A DNA stretch of 26,698 nt from Gemmatimonadota bacterium (lineage in GTDB: Bacteria; Latescibacterota; UBA2968; UBA8231), in the NCBI GenBank assembly GCA_028875335.1, contig JAPPEF010000323.1, positions 1 through 26,698 of the forward strand, written 5' to 3'. Positions 7,306 to 15,291 of this stretch are shown in pieces; position 1 is the first letter of the stretch, and every line of letters starts with the position of its first letter. The notes beneath the pieces were generated by a model that saw only the letters and a program-made list of their open reading frames with translations, had not been told where the DNA came from and did not search any database. The position numbers and the translations under genes are program-made.

Positions 7306-7626
7306 ATGCCGAAAGTCGAAATCTATCTGAGCCCGTTCTGCGGGTACTGCTGGAAGGCGCGCCTGATGCTGTGGAGAAAGGGGATTCGATACACCAAGAT
7401 CCCCATTCGCTTCTACTTCGGCTTCAAACTGCCGACTGCCAACTTCAAGGAAATGCTGCGTCGAACCGGTGGGGACGGCACAATTCCGCAGATCTTCGTC
7501 GACGGGGAATATCTAGGAACTGAGGAGGCTCTCGACGAACTCGAACGTCGCGGTGAGTTGGAAAAACTCCTTACCGCCGCTCCCAACCCAATAACAAAAG
7601 GAAAAACCCGCCATGGCTCCCGTTAA
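7306..7626 (+). CDS. Glutaredoxin (GrxC-like, dithiol CGYC)
   Basis: This 106-residue thioredoxin-fold protein has the dithiol active site C12-G-Y-C15 at the end of the first strand (VEIYLSPFCGYC), the cis-proline loop GTIPQIFVDG, and the GG-like C-terminal region GEYLGTEEALDEL. Glutaredoxins pass electrons from glutathione to disulfides or mixed disulfides in the cytosol. ATG 7306 has GGAG seven bases upstream. A further in-frame ATG at 7243 belongs to a permease fragment and is rejected. The C-terminal ~15 residues (NPITKGKTRHGSR) extend beyond the usual fold because the frame runs 14 nt into the ThuA-like gene. The overlap suggests co-translation. It is a plausible redox partner for the nearby AhpD-like selenoprotein, but only by proximity. 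Confidence 0.92.
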   Translation: MPKVEIYLSPFCGYCWKARLMLWRKGIRYTKIPIRFYFGFKLPTANFKEMLRRTGGDGTIPQIFVDGEYLGTEEALDELERRGELEKLLTAAPNPITKGKTRHGSR

Positions 7627-8248
7627 ACTATTAGTATTCGTCGGCACCGAAGGCATCTATCACGACCACGAAGGCCAGGGCCGATTCTTGACCGACCTGC
7701 TGAACAAAGATAACCGGATCGAAGCCGATTTCTCGCGCGACTACGAGGTCATGGCCAACGGCCTCAACGCGTACGACGCCACCCTCTTCTTCACGGATGT
7801 CGGCCACTTCACCCAAGCCCAAGAACAGGGGCTTTTGCACTTCATCGAACGCGGCGGCGGGTTCTTCGGCCTGCACACCGCAGACGCTTCCTTCCGCGAC
7901 AACGCCGGCTATCACCAAATGCTCAACGGATTTTTCGACGGCCACAGCCCGTACATGGATTTCACCGTCACCATCTCCGACTCCAACCATCCCATTGCCG
8001 CCGGCCTCGAAGACTTTGCCGTGACCGACGAGTTGCACTACCTCAAGCACGACCCAAACCGCTCGCATCACCTCATGCACGCCTATGACCCCGGCCGCGA
8101 CGAGACCCACGTCATGGCCTATCATCACACCTATGGTCAGGGCCGAGTGTTCTTCTTTGCCTTGGGCCACGACAACGCAGTGCTGGAAAACTCCTCCTTC
8201 CAGGAAGTAGTGCGCCGAGGTGCCCTGTGGGTGGGGAAACGGTTGTGA
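7613..8248 (+). CDS. ThuA-like domain protein
   Basis: The 211-residue protein matches the ThuA-like family, a class-I glutamine-amidotransferase-like Rossmann fold named from a trehalose-utilisation locus and abundant in polysaccharide-degrading marine bacteria. Visible marks are KLLVFVGTEGIYHD at the N-terminus, the nucleophile-elbow region GGGFFGLHTADAS, HPIAAGLEDF, and the C-terminal YGQGRVFFFALGHD. It lacks a signal peptide. The reaction of the family is not firmly established, and links to sugar metabolism come from context. The start overlaps the glutaredoxin end by 14 nt and has AAAAGG about 11 nt upstream. A stub of a paralogous gene start lies at 5029-5075. Confidence 0.9.
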   Translation: MAPVKLLVFVGTEGIYHDHEGQGRFLTDLLNKDNRIEADFSRDYEVMANGLNAYDATLFFTDVGHFTQAQEQGLLHFIERGGGFFGLHTADASFRDNAGYHQMLNGFFDGHSPYMDFTVTISDSNHPIAAGLEDFAVTDELHYLKHDPNRSHHLMHAYDPGRDETHVMAYHHTYGQGRVFFFALGHDNAVLENSSFQEVVRRGALWVGKRL

Positions 8249-8301
8249 TTGTGCCGCGCAGACGCTATCCTCCGCCTTGAGCCGAATTAGAAAGACAATC
8301 A

Positions 8302-9021
8302 ATGACTGAAATACGAGGAATATTCTTCGATCTATACGGCACCCTGTTGTGCTACGGCAATATGGAAGCTGCGGGGGAGAGTTGGTTCCATGCCATACGC
8401 CACGAGTTGGTCGCTAGTGGCCGTGCGTTTGATGAAGAAACTTTGATCCGAGTATGTGAGGAATTTTTGCTCCAACCTGAGCCGCCAGTGCAGGACGACG
8501 GGCTGACAGTGTACGAGCGTCGCATGCGCGTGTTGGTCGGGGAGTTGGGCTTGGAATTGGAAGTGGAGGAATTGCGGCGAATCAGCGAGGCGAGCATAGC
8601 GGCGTGGCACGCACATACGCCGCTCGACCCAGAGGCCAAAAGCGTGCTCGGCGAACTGCAAGGCCGCTACAAGCTGGCGCTGATCTCCAACTTCGACCAT
8701 CCGCCGCACGTCCATCGGCTGCTAGACGAGCTGGCGTTGCGCCCCTTTTTCGACGCAGTGGTCGTCTCCGGCGATGTCGGCGTCAAAAAGCCCGATCCGG
8801 CGATCTTTGCCCCGGCACTGGAGCAGACCGGGTTGGCGACGAACGAGGCGCTCTTCGTCGGCGACTCACCGGAAGACGACGTAGCGGGCGCTAGGGCGGC
8901 GGGGCTTAGGCCGGTGTTGATTCGGCGGTCGCTCGGCGCGGATGGCTCTCTGCCAGAATGGACGGAGGACGGGGTACGAGTGGTGACGGGGTTGAGGGAA
9001 GTAATCGGGTTAGTTGGTTAA
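8302..9021 (+). CDS. HAD-superfamily hydrolase (phosphatase, subfamily IA type)
   Basis: The 239-residue protein shows all HAD motifs: I FFDLYGTL (nucleophile D10, with Y12 in place of the acid/base Asp, a known variant), II LISNFD, III VKKPDP lysine, and IV GDSPEDD. An alpha-helical cap lies between motifs I and II (about residues 20-110). It is cytosolic and most members hydrolyse small phosphorylated metabolites or haloacids. Tyr in place of the second Asp recalls haloacid dehalogenases and epoxide-hydrolase-like members, so the phosphatase role is uncertain. The ATG has only a weak ribosome site (AGAAAG). It sits 53 bp after the ThuA-like gene, probably in one transcript. A 40-bp relic of a related gene is found at 4295-4334. 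Confidence 0.9.
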   Translation: MTEIRGIFFDLYGTLLCYGNMEAAGESWFHAIRHELVASGRAFDEETLIRVCEEFLLQPEPPVQDDGLTVYERRMRVLVGELGLELEVEELRRISEASIAAWHAHTPLDPEAKSVLGELQGRYKLALISNFDHPPHVHRLLDELALRPFFDAVVVSGDVGVKKPDPAIFAPALEQTGLATNEALFVGDSPEDDVAGARAAGLRPVLIRRSLGADGSLPEWTEDGVRVVTGLREVIGLVG

Positions 9022-9050
9022 TGTTGCGCCTATTCTAGAAGAAAGGAAGC

Positions 9051-10163
9051 ATGATGGAAATGGACGGAACGGTTTTGCAAACGGACGACCCAGCGGCTGT
9101 CGGCATGTCGGCCGCACAACTCGAACGGGCCTTCGGCCTGCTCACGGCTGCTATCGAAGCAAGCCAGATCAGCGCCGCCTCGCTGACGGTAGCGCGGCAC
9201 GGCAAAGAGGTCTTCGCACGCGGGGCCGGCCAGCGGAAACCCGGCAGCGGCCAGCCGGTCGATGCGGACTCGATCTTTCTCCTCGCGTCGATCACCAAGC
9301 CAGTCACCGCTTGTGCGCTGATGATCCTCGTGGACCGCGGGCTGATCTCGCTCGAAGATCCAGCTAGCGCCTACCTGCCCGAGTTCACAGGCGGCGACCG
9401 GCCCGACATCAAGGTCCGCCACCTGCTGTCGCACATATCGGGTATGCCCGACATGCTGCCGGAGAATACCAGCCTGCGGCGGGCGCACGAGCCAGTAGAG
9501 GTCTTTGTCGAGCGCGCCATGCAGACGCCCCTGCTCTATAAACCTGCGACCGATTTTCGCTACCAAAGCAAGGGCATCCTGCTGGCGGCTGCGATCGTCG
9601 AGCGCGTCAGCGGCCAGCGGTTGCGCGATTTTGAACGCGAGGAAATTTTCGCGCCGCTGGGCATGGAGCGCAGTGCGTTGGGCATAGGCGATTGGGCGAT
9701 TGAAGATACCGTGTGGTGTGGGACGGACACCGAAGAGGACGACGAATTGCGGAGTTGGGGGTGGAATTCTCCGTACTGGCGCGATTTTGGGGCACCGTGG
9801 GGCGGCATGCACAGCACCGGACGCGATCTGGCGATCCTCTTGCAAACCATGCTCAACCGCGGCGCGTACGGCGACCAGCGCATCTTCAGCCGGGCCGCAG
9901 TCGCGGCGATGACGCGGGATCAGAACGGCATGCTCAACGCGCCGTGGGGCCTTGGGTGGGGCGTGTGCGGGGCGCGGGTGTGGGCCTTTTGGGGCGATCT
10001 GGTGTCGCAGCACACCTTCGGCCACACTGGGGCGACCGGCACGGTGGCGTGGGCGGATGCAGAGCACCAGCTAAGCTGCGTGGTGCTGACCAACCAAATG
10101 GTCGCCAACGGGAGCTTGTTGCGGCGGGTGTCCAACGCAGTGTCCGCAGCCGTGGAAGCATAG
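9051..10163 (+). CDS. Class-C beta-lactamase-like serine hydrolase
   Basis: The 370-residue protein belongs to the beta-lactamase/DD-peptidase family (serine esterase EstB and AmpC fold). It has the SxxK nucleophile motif S80-I-T-K83 in LASITKPV, a Tyr motif Y171-Q-S173 and an HTG motif at 325-327 (FGHTGATG) in place of KTG. Characteristic blocks LISLEDPASAYLPEF and HLLSHISGMPD are present. No clear signal peptide is seen, so the protein is probably cytoplasmic and an esterase or peptidase, more likely than an antibiotic-resistance enzyme. ATG 9051 (or the adjacent 9054) has a GAAAGGAAG ribosome site. It follows the HAD gene after 29 bp. Antibiotic hydrolysis should not be assumed from the family name. 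Confidence 0.9.
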   Translation: MMEMDGTVLQTDDPAAVGMSAAQLERAFGLLTAAIEASQISAASLTVARHGKEVFARGAGQRKPGSGQPVDADSIFLLASITKPVTACALMILVDRGLISLEDPASAYLPEFTGGDRPDIKVRHLLSHISGMPDMLPENTSLRRAHEPVEVFVERAMQTPLLYKPATDFRYQSKGILLAAAIVERVSGQRLRDFEREEIFAPLGMERSALGIGDWAIEDTVWCGTDTEEDDELRSWGWNSPYWRDFGAPWGGMHSTGRDLAILLQTMLNRGAYGDQRIFSRAAVAAMTRDQNGMLNAPWGLGWGVCGARVWAFWGDLVSQHTFGHTGATGTVAWADAEHQLSCVVLTNQMVANGSLLRRVSNAVSAAVEA

Positions 10164-10225
10164 CGTCCAAATCCTCTCCGAACTCTGTCTATCTTTAAAA
10201 AAAATTAAAATTTTCAATTATTTTA

Positions 10226-10253
10226 TTGATTTTTTTAAAAATACAGCTATAAT
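10226..10253 (+). promoter_or_regulatory. Strong sigma70-like promoter with AT-rich upstream tract
   Basis: TTGATT (10226-10231) and a perfect TATAAT (10248-10253) are 16 bp apart. About 30 bases of A/T runs precede them (10195-10225), resembling an UP element. In a moderately GC-rich window this AT block stands out. It would start transcription near 10260 and serve the DUF2089-SHOCT module. Confidence 0.7.
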
Positions 10254-10334
10254 TACGTCTAAATCTAACCATTTGGAGGCTTTGCCATCAAAGACTGGAA
10301 AGAGCTAACCGATCTGACGAAGGGAGCGCGTATC

Positions 10335-10676
10335 GTGGTAGAGCGGGTTTCCCTGCCGGACAGCGACATCGCGATCGAAGGGCAATTCGAGCCGCCTGTC
10401 CTAGCGCGTCTTTCCGCCGAGGACCAAGTATTCGTAATGGCCTTCGTCCAAGTCCACGGCTCGATCAAGGAAATGGAGCGCATCTTTGGCATCAGCTATC
10501 CGACGGTCAAAAACCGACTGGATGCCATTGCCGAGCAGCTACCATTGGTCGAGACGGTGACTCAAACCACGGAATCGGCTAGCACCCCGCGCTCGAATCC
10601 CCAATCAGCGGTAGTACTCGACAGCTTGGAACGCGGCGAAATTGACGTCGAAGAGGCGCTGCGGAGGCTCTCCTGA
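10335..10676 (+). CDS. DUF2089-type HTH regulator with SHOCT-like tail
   Basis: The protein (113 residues from GTG 10335) has the DUF2089 core: IAIEGQFEPPVLARLSAEDQ, then a helix-turn-helix in GSIKEMERIFGISYPTVKNRL. The family is thought to be DNA-binding. The zinc-binding cysteines found at the N-terminus of many members are absent. After a flexible linker the last 20 residues (VLDSLERGEIDVEEALRRL) form the short helical SHOCT-like motif also found in the two later proteins of the module. GTG 10335 has GGGAG eight bases upstream. The same frame extends upstream to an ATC at 10287 with an excellent GGAGG site, and that extension (KDWKELTDLTKGARI) looks like conserved family sequence, so the real start may be there. 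It probably autoregulates the module. Confidence 0.82.
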   Translation: MVERVSLPDSDIAIEGQFEPPVLARLSAEDQVFVMAFVQVHGSIKEMERIFGISYPTVKNRLDAIAEQLPLVETVTQTTESASTPRSNPQSAVVLDSLERGEIDVEEALRRLS

Positions 10677-10951
10677 TGCTGCCACCCATGTTCCTGAGAG
10701 TGCGAGTCCAGGGCGACAAGCGGCGCATCCGGCTGTGGATCCCGCTCATAGTGCTATGGCCGGTCATTGCCGTCGTGGTGCTGCTGGGGACGCCTGTTGC
10801 AATACTGGTAGCGACGCGCTCGGGGCACCGCGCTCGGAGCCGTTCCGTCCTGTTGGCTGGCCCCTTGCTTCTATACGTGCTTGCCTCGCTGCGCGGCCTG
10901 CGCTGCGACGTAGTCTCTGGCGAGGATCGCGTGTTCATTTCAATTGACTAG
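10676..10951 (+). CDS. Small membrane protein of the DUF2089/SHOCT module
   Basis: The 91-residue protein has two predicted membrane helices, about residues 20-46 (WIPLIVLWPVIAVVVLL) and 58-73 (LLAGPLLLYVLASL), joined by a short basic loop (TRSGHRARSRS). Its start overlaps the preceding stop in TGATG, a sign of translational coupling. The N-terminal MFLRVRVQGDKRRIRLWIP and C-terminal GEDRVFISID segments resemble small amphipathic beta stretches. I do not recognise a named family. Its place between a putative regulator and a DUF4097 protein suggests a membrane anchor or sensor for the complex, as small membrane proteins do in LiaF/PspC-type envelope-stress systems. That role is inference only. 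Confidence 0.75.
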   Translation: MLPPMFLRVRVQGDKRRIRLWIPLIVLWPVIAVVVLLGTPVAILVATRSGHRARSRSVLLAGPLLLYVLASLRGLRCDVVSGEDRVFISID

Positions 10952-10960
10952 GAGGATGTG

Positions 10961-12037
10961 ATGACTGAAGAGCGACGCAAAGTCCTCGACATGCTTTCGG
11001 AGGGGAAGGTCACTGTAGAAGAGGCCGAGCGTCTCCTAGAGGCGCTGCAAGACTCCCACCGCGTCGAAACTCGCAAGAAGCGCAGAAGGCGTAGAATTAA
11101 TGATCCGATATCTCCAATACCTGGCGTTGAGGCGCTACAAGACTCCCTCGAAGGACTCGGAGAAGAAATCGGAAAAGGACTTGAAGAAGGACTCGAAGGA
11201 CTCGGAGAGTCTCTATCCGGGTGGTCAGAGAGCGAAGAAGACCCCCGCGACGAGGACGGCAAGACGTCCATGCGCGACGATACTTTCGCCGTGGGTGACA
11301 ACCCGCGCCTCGTAGTGCGCGGCTTCAACGGCCGCATCCGGGTCCGCGCCGGCGAACCTGGCTCGATTCGCGTGCGGGCGAGGCTGAAAAAACCTCGCGG
11401 AATCAAGTACAGAGCCGTGCAGGAAGGAGACCTCGTCACGGTCGAGGCCAAGCCGGATCGGCAATCCGAGGGATTCCTGCACGGACTCTCCCGCCAGTCC
11501 TCTGGAGCAAACATTGAGGTTACTGTGCCCGTCGCAACTAGCGTTGACTTGGCGACTAGCAACGGGCCAGTGGAGCTTCAAGGAACAGACGGCGGTGGAG
11601 CGGTGCAGACCAAGAACGGGCGTATAAGGGTCGAAAACTTCAAGGGCGACCTGAACGCGACGACCAAGAACGCCCCGATCACGGTCAAGACATTTTCTGG
11701 CTCGGCAGAGCTTTCTTCTACCAATAGCCGCGTGTCCATTGAGGACGCATACGGCCGCTTCGACGCGCGGACGACCAATGGGTCGATAAAGTTTCAGGGA
11801 AGCATCGAGCCCGGAACCGACAACAGACTATCCACCACGAACGGCAGCATCAAAGTCGCTCTGGACGCCGACCCGAGCTTCAAGCTGACGGCTGCAACGG
11901 TCAATGGACGAGTCCGCTGCGAGGTGCCGGGCTTCGTCGCAGCGGTCGAGAAGCGCCACAAGCTCAAGGGAACAGTGGGCGAAGGCGAGGCCGAATTGAT
12001 CGCCAAAACCGTGAACGGCTCCATCGCGATTCAGTAG
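10961..12037 (+). CDS. SHOCT-like plus DUF4097 beta-helix protein (YvlB-like)
   Basis: The 358-residue protein opens with a SHOCT-like helical motif (RRKVLDMLSEGKVTVEEAERLL, residues 5-26). A basic run (KKRRRRR) and a glycine/leucine/glutamate-rich amphipathic stretch follow (LEGLGEEIGKGLEEGLEGLG, about 62-84). From about residue 110 it has a repetitive right-handed beta-helix of the DUF4097 type with recurring NG motifs (TSNGPVEL, TKNGRIRV, TTNGSIKF, TVNGRV, TVNGSIAI). This matches YvlB-like proteins of envelope-stress loci. No signal peptide is visible, so it is probably cytosolic or attached to the inner face of the membrane. The ATG at 10961 is five bases after AGGAGG, and the overlapping GTG at 10958 is too close to that site. 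It begins 9 nt after the membrane-protein stop. Confidence 0.87.
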   Translation: MTEERRKVLDMLSEGKVTVEEAERLLEALQDSHRVETRKKRRRRRINDPISPIPGVEALQDSLEGLGEEIGKGLEEGLEGLGESLSGWSESEEDPRDEDGKTSMRDDTFAVGDNPRLVVRGFNGRIRVRAGEPGSIRVRARLKKPRGIKYRAVQEGDLVTVEAKPDRQSEGFLHGLSRQSSGANIEVTVPVATSVDLATSNGPVELQGTDGGGAVQTKNGRIRVENFKGDLNATTKNAPITVKTFSGSAELSSTNSRVSIEDAYGRFDARTTNGSIKFQGSIEPGTDNRLSTTNGSIKVALDADPSFKLTAATVNGRVRCEVPGFVAAVEKRHKLKGTVGEGEAELIAKTVNGSIAIQ

Positions 12038-12067
12038 CCAAACGCAGCAACAAACAGGAGGACAGCC

Positions 12068-12490
12068 ATGAACGAAAACAGCCGACGCGTACTTGAGATG
12101 CTATCGGAAGGCAAGGTATCCGTCGATGAGGCCGAGCGCCTGCTCTCCCTCGTTGACGAGGAGCCAGAGACGACCACAGCGGTGCAGCCCCCAGCGCCCC
12201 CACAAGCGGGATCAGCCCGGCGATATCTGAGAGTCACCGTCGACTCGAACGATGATGAGCACATCGACGTCCGGGTGCCGCTGGCGCTGATCAAGGCCGG
12301 AGTCAAGCTACATACCTTGCTCCCGGCGCAAGCCACGACGGGAATCAATACGGCTCTGCAGGACAACGGCATCAACGTTGACATTGACAACCTGCGAACC
12401 GAGGATCTAGAGCCGTTCATCGACGCTCTAAGCGAGATCGAGGTCAATATCCAAGACGGGGACGAGAAGGTTCGAGTTTACTGCGAATAA
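12068..12490 (+). CDS. Small SHOCT-like domain protein
   Basis: The 140-residue protein begins with the same helical motif as its upstream neighbour (SRRVLEMLSEGKVSVDEAERLL, residues 5-26), followed by an acidic and proline-rich linker. A C-terminal alpha/beta domain (about 53-140) follows with the family pattern RYLRVTVDS, IDVRVPLALIKAGVKL, a short helix pair and the final strand DGDEKVRVYCE. Such two-domain proteins are common next to DUF4097 and DUF2089 genes. The role is unknown but probably protein-protein interaction. AGGAGG lies six bases before the ATG, giving a strong ribosome site. It is 30 bp from the preceding gene and the last member of the module before the protease. Confidence 0.82.
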   Translation: MNENSRRVLEMLSEGKVSVDEAERLLSLVDEEPETTTAVQPPAPPQAGSARRYLRVTVDSNDDEHIDVRVPLALIKAGVKLHTLLPAQATTGINTALQDNGINVDIDNLRTEDLEPFIDALSEIEVNIQDGDEKVRVYCE

Positions 12491-12513
12491 TCCAAACCGC
12501 GAGGAACATTGAG

Positions 12514-15255
12514 ATGGAATTGAGTAATACTATGCGCGCATCAAAATGGATATTGCTGGTCGCCATCCTCGGCTTATGGGGAACGGGAACCGTCTGGGCG
12601 GAGGAGGCAAAAGAGGAGGCCGTCGAGGAAGAGGCCGCCGACAAGGAAAAGGACGAAGAAGACGAAAAGGACAAAGAGGACGGGGAAGACGAGGAAGACG
12701 AAGAGGACGAGGAAGACAAAGGCCCCAAATTTGCGAAAGTGATCAAGGACTTTGATAAGATCGAAGGCCTGTTCGAGCTGTACCGGGATCCAGAGGAGAA
12801 CAAAGTGTTCTTGGCCATTCGTCCCGACCAGTTTGACCAGATCTATCTGTGCAGCATCACGCGCACGCAGGGCGACGGCTACTTCTTTGATTCGGCTTCG
12901 CTGGTCTCCATCGGTCGGGGCTCGGGCACGTTCCCCTTTGTCTTCCAGCGAGTCGGCAAAAAAGTATTCTTCGTCCACAAGAATGTGTATTACCGGGCTG
13001 AGCCAGACGCCGCCATCCGCCGAGCCGTGGACCGGGGCCTGTCCGACTCGATTTTAGGCGTCGGCAGCATTGAGGGACAGCCCCATCCCGAGACCGGCGC
13101 AGTGCTCGTTGACCCGAGCGATTTCTTCATTCAGGACATCGCCTCGGTAAGTTTCTTCTTCAGCAGGTACCTCAAAGAGGGTTCGTATAGCTTCGACAAC
13201 GACAACAGCTACTTCGGCGCGCTGAAGAATTTTCCGCACAATACTGAGATCGACGTGGTGCTGCACTTTAAATCCAGTTCGCCTAGAATGGACATCCCCA
13301 CCCTAGCGGATACGCGCAGTTTCCAGCACATCTACCACTACAGCCTGTCCAATCTGCCCGAGTCGGATTTCCGCCCGCGCTTAGCCGACGACCGAGTGGG
13401 GCACTTCACCACTCTGTACCAAGACTATACCTCGGTGCTCAAGGACGACCCGTACGTGCGCTACGTCGAGCGCTGGCACCTAGAGAAAGCCGAGCCCAAA
13501 TTCGACAAGTCGCCGCCCAAAAAGCCGATAGTGTTCTGGCTGGAAAACACGATTCCACCAGAGTACCGGGACGCGGTGCGAGAGGGGATTCTAGTGTGGA
13601 ACAAGGCATTCGAACCACTCGGCTTTGAGGGAGCGATTGTGGCCAAGCAGCAGCCGGACGACGCTGAGTGGGACGCGGCCGACGTGCGCTACAGCGTGGT
13701 GCGCTGGATGGTGCAGCCCGGCCAGGGATACGCAGTGGGACCGTCGCGTACCAATCCCTTTACCGGCGAGATTTTCGACGCCGATATCCGCATCAGCGCG
13801 GATTTTGTGCGCTACGCCCACTTGGAGTTCACCGAACTGGTCGATCCTGTGGGGAGGGAGCCTTGGGCCAGCGGGGACTTCACCGTGCCTTCGCCCGCCG
13901 CAGCTATGGGGCACAGCAGAGGATTCTGCGATATGGCCGACGGGCTGAGGCAGGAAGCCGCTTTCGGGTGGCACCTGCTGGAAGCGCGGGCCGCGGCCGG
14001 TGGAGGCGAAGTGGACGAAAAGGAATTCATCCGCCAGCTACTCGTCGAGTTGATAGCACACGAAGTGGGCCACACCCTCGGCCTGCGGCACAACTTCAAA
14101 GGCAGCACCATCCACGCGCTCGACGAGCTACACGACCGCCGCGTCACCGACAAAGAGGGCATCTCCAGCTCGGTAATGGACTACAACCCGGTCAATATCG
14201 CTCCAGAGGGCCACGAGCAGGGCGAGTACTACCAGACGACGCTGGGACCGTACGACTACTGGGCCATTGAATACGCCTACCGGCCAGTAGAGGCGGACAG
14301 TCCTGCAAGCGAGCGGGCCCAACTGGACAAGATCGCCAGCCAAGTCGCAGAGAAAGATCTAGCCTACGGCACGGACGAGGACGCCCTATACTGGACCCGG
14401 GGAATCGACCCGAGTGCAGCGCGCTGGGATTTGCGCGACGATCCGATTGCCCACTACCGCGACCAGATCGCCCTATCGAAAGAGTTGTGGGCCAACGTCG
14501 AGGACAAATTCGAGCAGAAGGGCGAGCGCTACCAAACTCTGCGGCGAGTATTCGGCTGGGGCTTTAGACCCTACTTTTCGGGTGCGGGCAATGTCAGCCG
14601 CTACATCGGCGGCATCTATCACTACCGCGACCACGTGGGCGACGGACGGCACCCGCTACAGCCAGTGCCACCCGCCCGCCAGCGGGAGGCGCTCGACTTT
14701 CTGGTGGAGCACGTGTTCGGGCCGGACGCCTTCCGCTGGTCGCCGGAGTTGCTCAACAAGCTGGCACCGGAGCGCTGGGTCGATTTCACTTGGTCGGTGT
14801 TCGACGTGCGGCGGATCGACTATCCCATCCACGATAGAGTGCTGAGCATCCAACGGCAGCCGCTCGACCGGTTCTACGATTCAACGCTGTTGAGCCGGCT
14901 GCAGGATCTGGAACTGCGCTACGAAGGCGACGAGACCTTCGGGATGGTCGATCTGTTTACCGGATTGCGGCAGGCCATCTGGGCAGAGTTGGAGACGGGC
15001 GACTCCATCGACAGCTTTCGCCGCAACTTGCAGCGGGCACAGCTACAGAAACTAATCGGTCTGGTGCTCAGGCCCGCCGGGGGCACGCCCGAAGACGCCC
15101 GCACTTTGGCCCGGGCGGATTTGCAGACCATCGCCACCCAGATCGAGACGCGGCTAGAAGGCAGCGGTCTAGACGCGTACAGCCGGGCCCACCTCGATGA
15201 AACGAGGGCGCGGATCGAAGCGGCGCTGGAGGCTGGGCTAGAGCGGAGCCTGTAG
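12514..15255 (+). CDS. Secreted zinc metalloprotease (DUF5117/DUF4953-type)
   Basis: The 913-residue protein has a signal peptide (hydrophobic core WILLVAILGLWG, cut after VWA) and then about 40 nearly uninterrupted acidic and lysine residues (31-70). The body matches large zinc-dependent proteases with DUF5117, DUF5118 and DUF4953 regions. The metzincin-type site HEVGHTLGLRH uses H516, E517, H520 and H526, with a downstream SSSVMDY (M555) as Met-turn. It should act in the periplasm or outside the cell. The acidic stretch could bind calcium or act as a flexible spacer. It is encoded by a purine-only-like DNA tract at 12600-12720 that differs strongly from the surroundings. The ATG 12514 has GAGGA eight bases upstream. 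A second ATG at 12532 would keep the signal peptide. The physiological substrate is unknown. Confidence 0.88.
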   Translation: MELSNTMRASKWILLVAILGLWGTGTVWAEEAKEEAVEEEAADKEKDEEDEKDKEDGEDEEDEEDEEDKGPKFAKVIKDFDKIEGLFELYRDPEENKVFLAIRPDQFDQIYLCSITRTQGDGYFFDSASLVSIGRGSGTFPFVFQRVGKKVFFVHKNVYYRAEPDAAIRRAVDRGLSDSILGVGSIEGQPHPETGAVLVDPSDFFIQDIASVSFFFSRYLKEGSYSFDNDNSYFGALKNFPHNTEIDVVLHFKSSSPRMDIPTLADTRSFQHIYHYSLSNLPESDFRPRLADDRVGHFTTLYQDYTSVLKDDPYVRYVERWHLEKAEPKFDKSPPKKPIVFWLENTIPPEYRDAVREGILVWNKAFEPLGFEGAIVAKQQPDDAEWDAADVRYSVVRWMVQPGQGYAVGPSRTNPFTGEIFDADIRISADFVRYAHLEFTELVDPVGREPWASGDFTVPSPAAAMGHSRGFCDMADGLRQEAAFGWHLLEARAAAGGGEVDEKEFIRQLLVELIAHEVGHTLGLRHNFKGSTIHALDELHDRRVTDKEGISSSVMDYNPVNIAPEGHEQGEYYQTTLGPYDYWAIEYAYRPVEADSPASERAQLDKIASQVAEKDLAYGTDEDALYWTRGIDPSAARWDLRDDPIAHYRDQIALSKELWANVEDKFEQKGERYQTLRRVFGWGFRPYFSGAGNVSRYIGGIYHYRDHVGDGRHPLQPVPPARQREALDFLVEHVFGPDAFRWSPELLNKLAPERWVDFTWSVFDVRRIDYPIHDRVLSIQRQPLDRFYDSTLLSRLQDLELRYEGDETFGMVDLFTGLRQAIWAELETGDSIDSFRRNLQRAQLQKLIGLVLRPAGGTPEDARTLARADLQTIATQIETRLEGSGLDAYSRAHLDETRARIEAALEAGLERSL

Positions 15256-15291
15256 GGAAAACCGGGATGCTCTCGGCGACTACGACATGGT

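Noticed and set aside
7631..8302. A 223-codon open frame antisense to the ThuA-like gene
   Set aside because: Composition is the complement of a well-recognised gene and no domain is visible.
9030..10067. A 345-codon open frame antisense to the beta-lactamase-like gene
   Set aside because: It is arginine- and proline-rich and explained by GC-biased codon use on the coding strand, which has clear motifs.
9051..10163. Calling the serine hydrolase an antibiotic-resistance gene
   Set aside because: It has HTG instead of KTG, no signal peptide and a family dominated by esterases, so resistance is unsupported.
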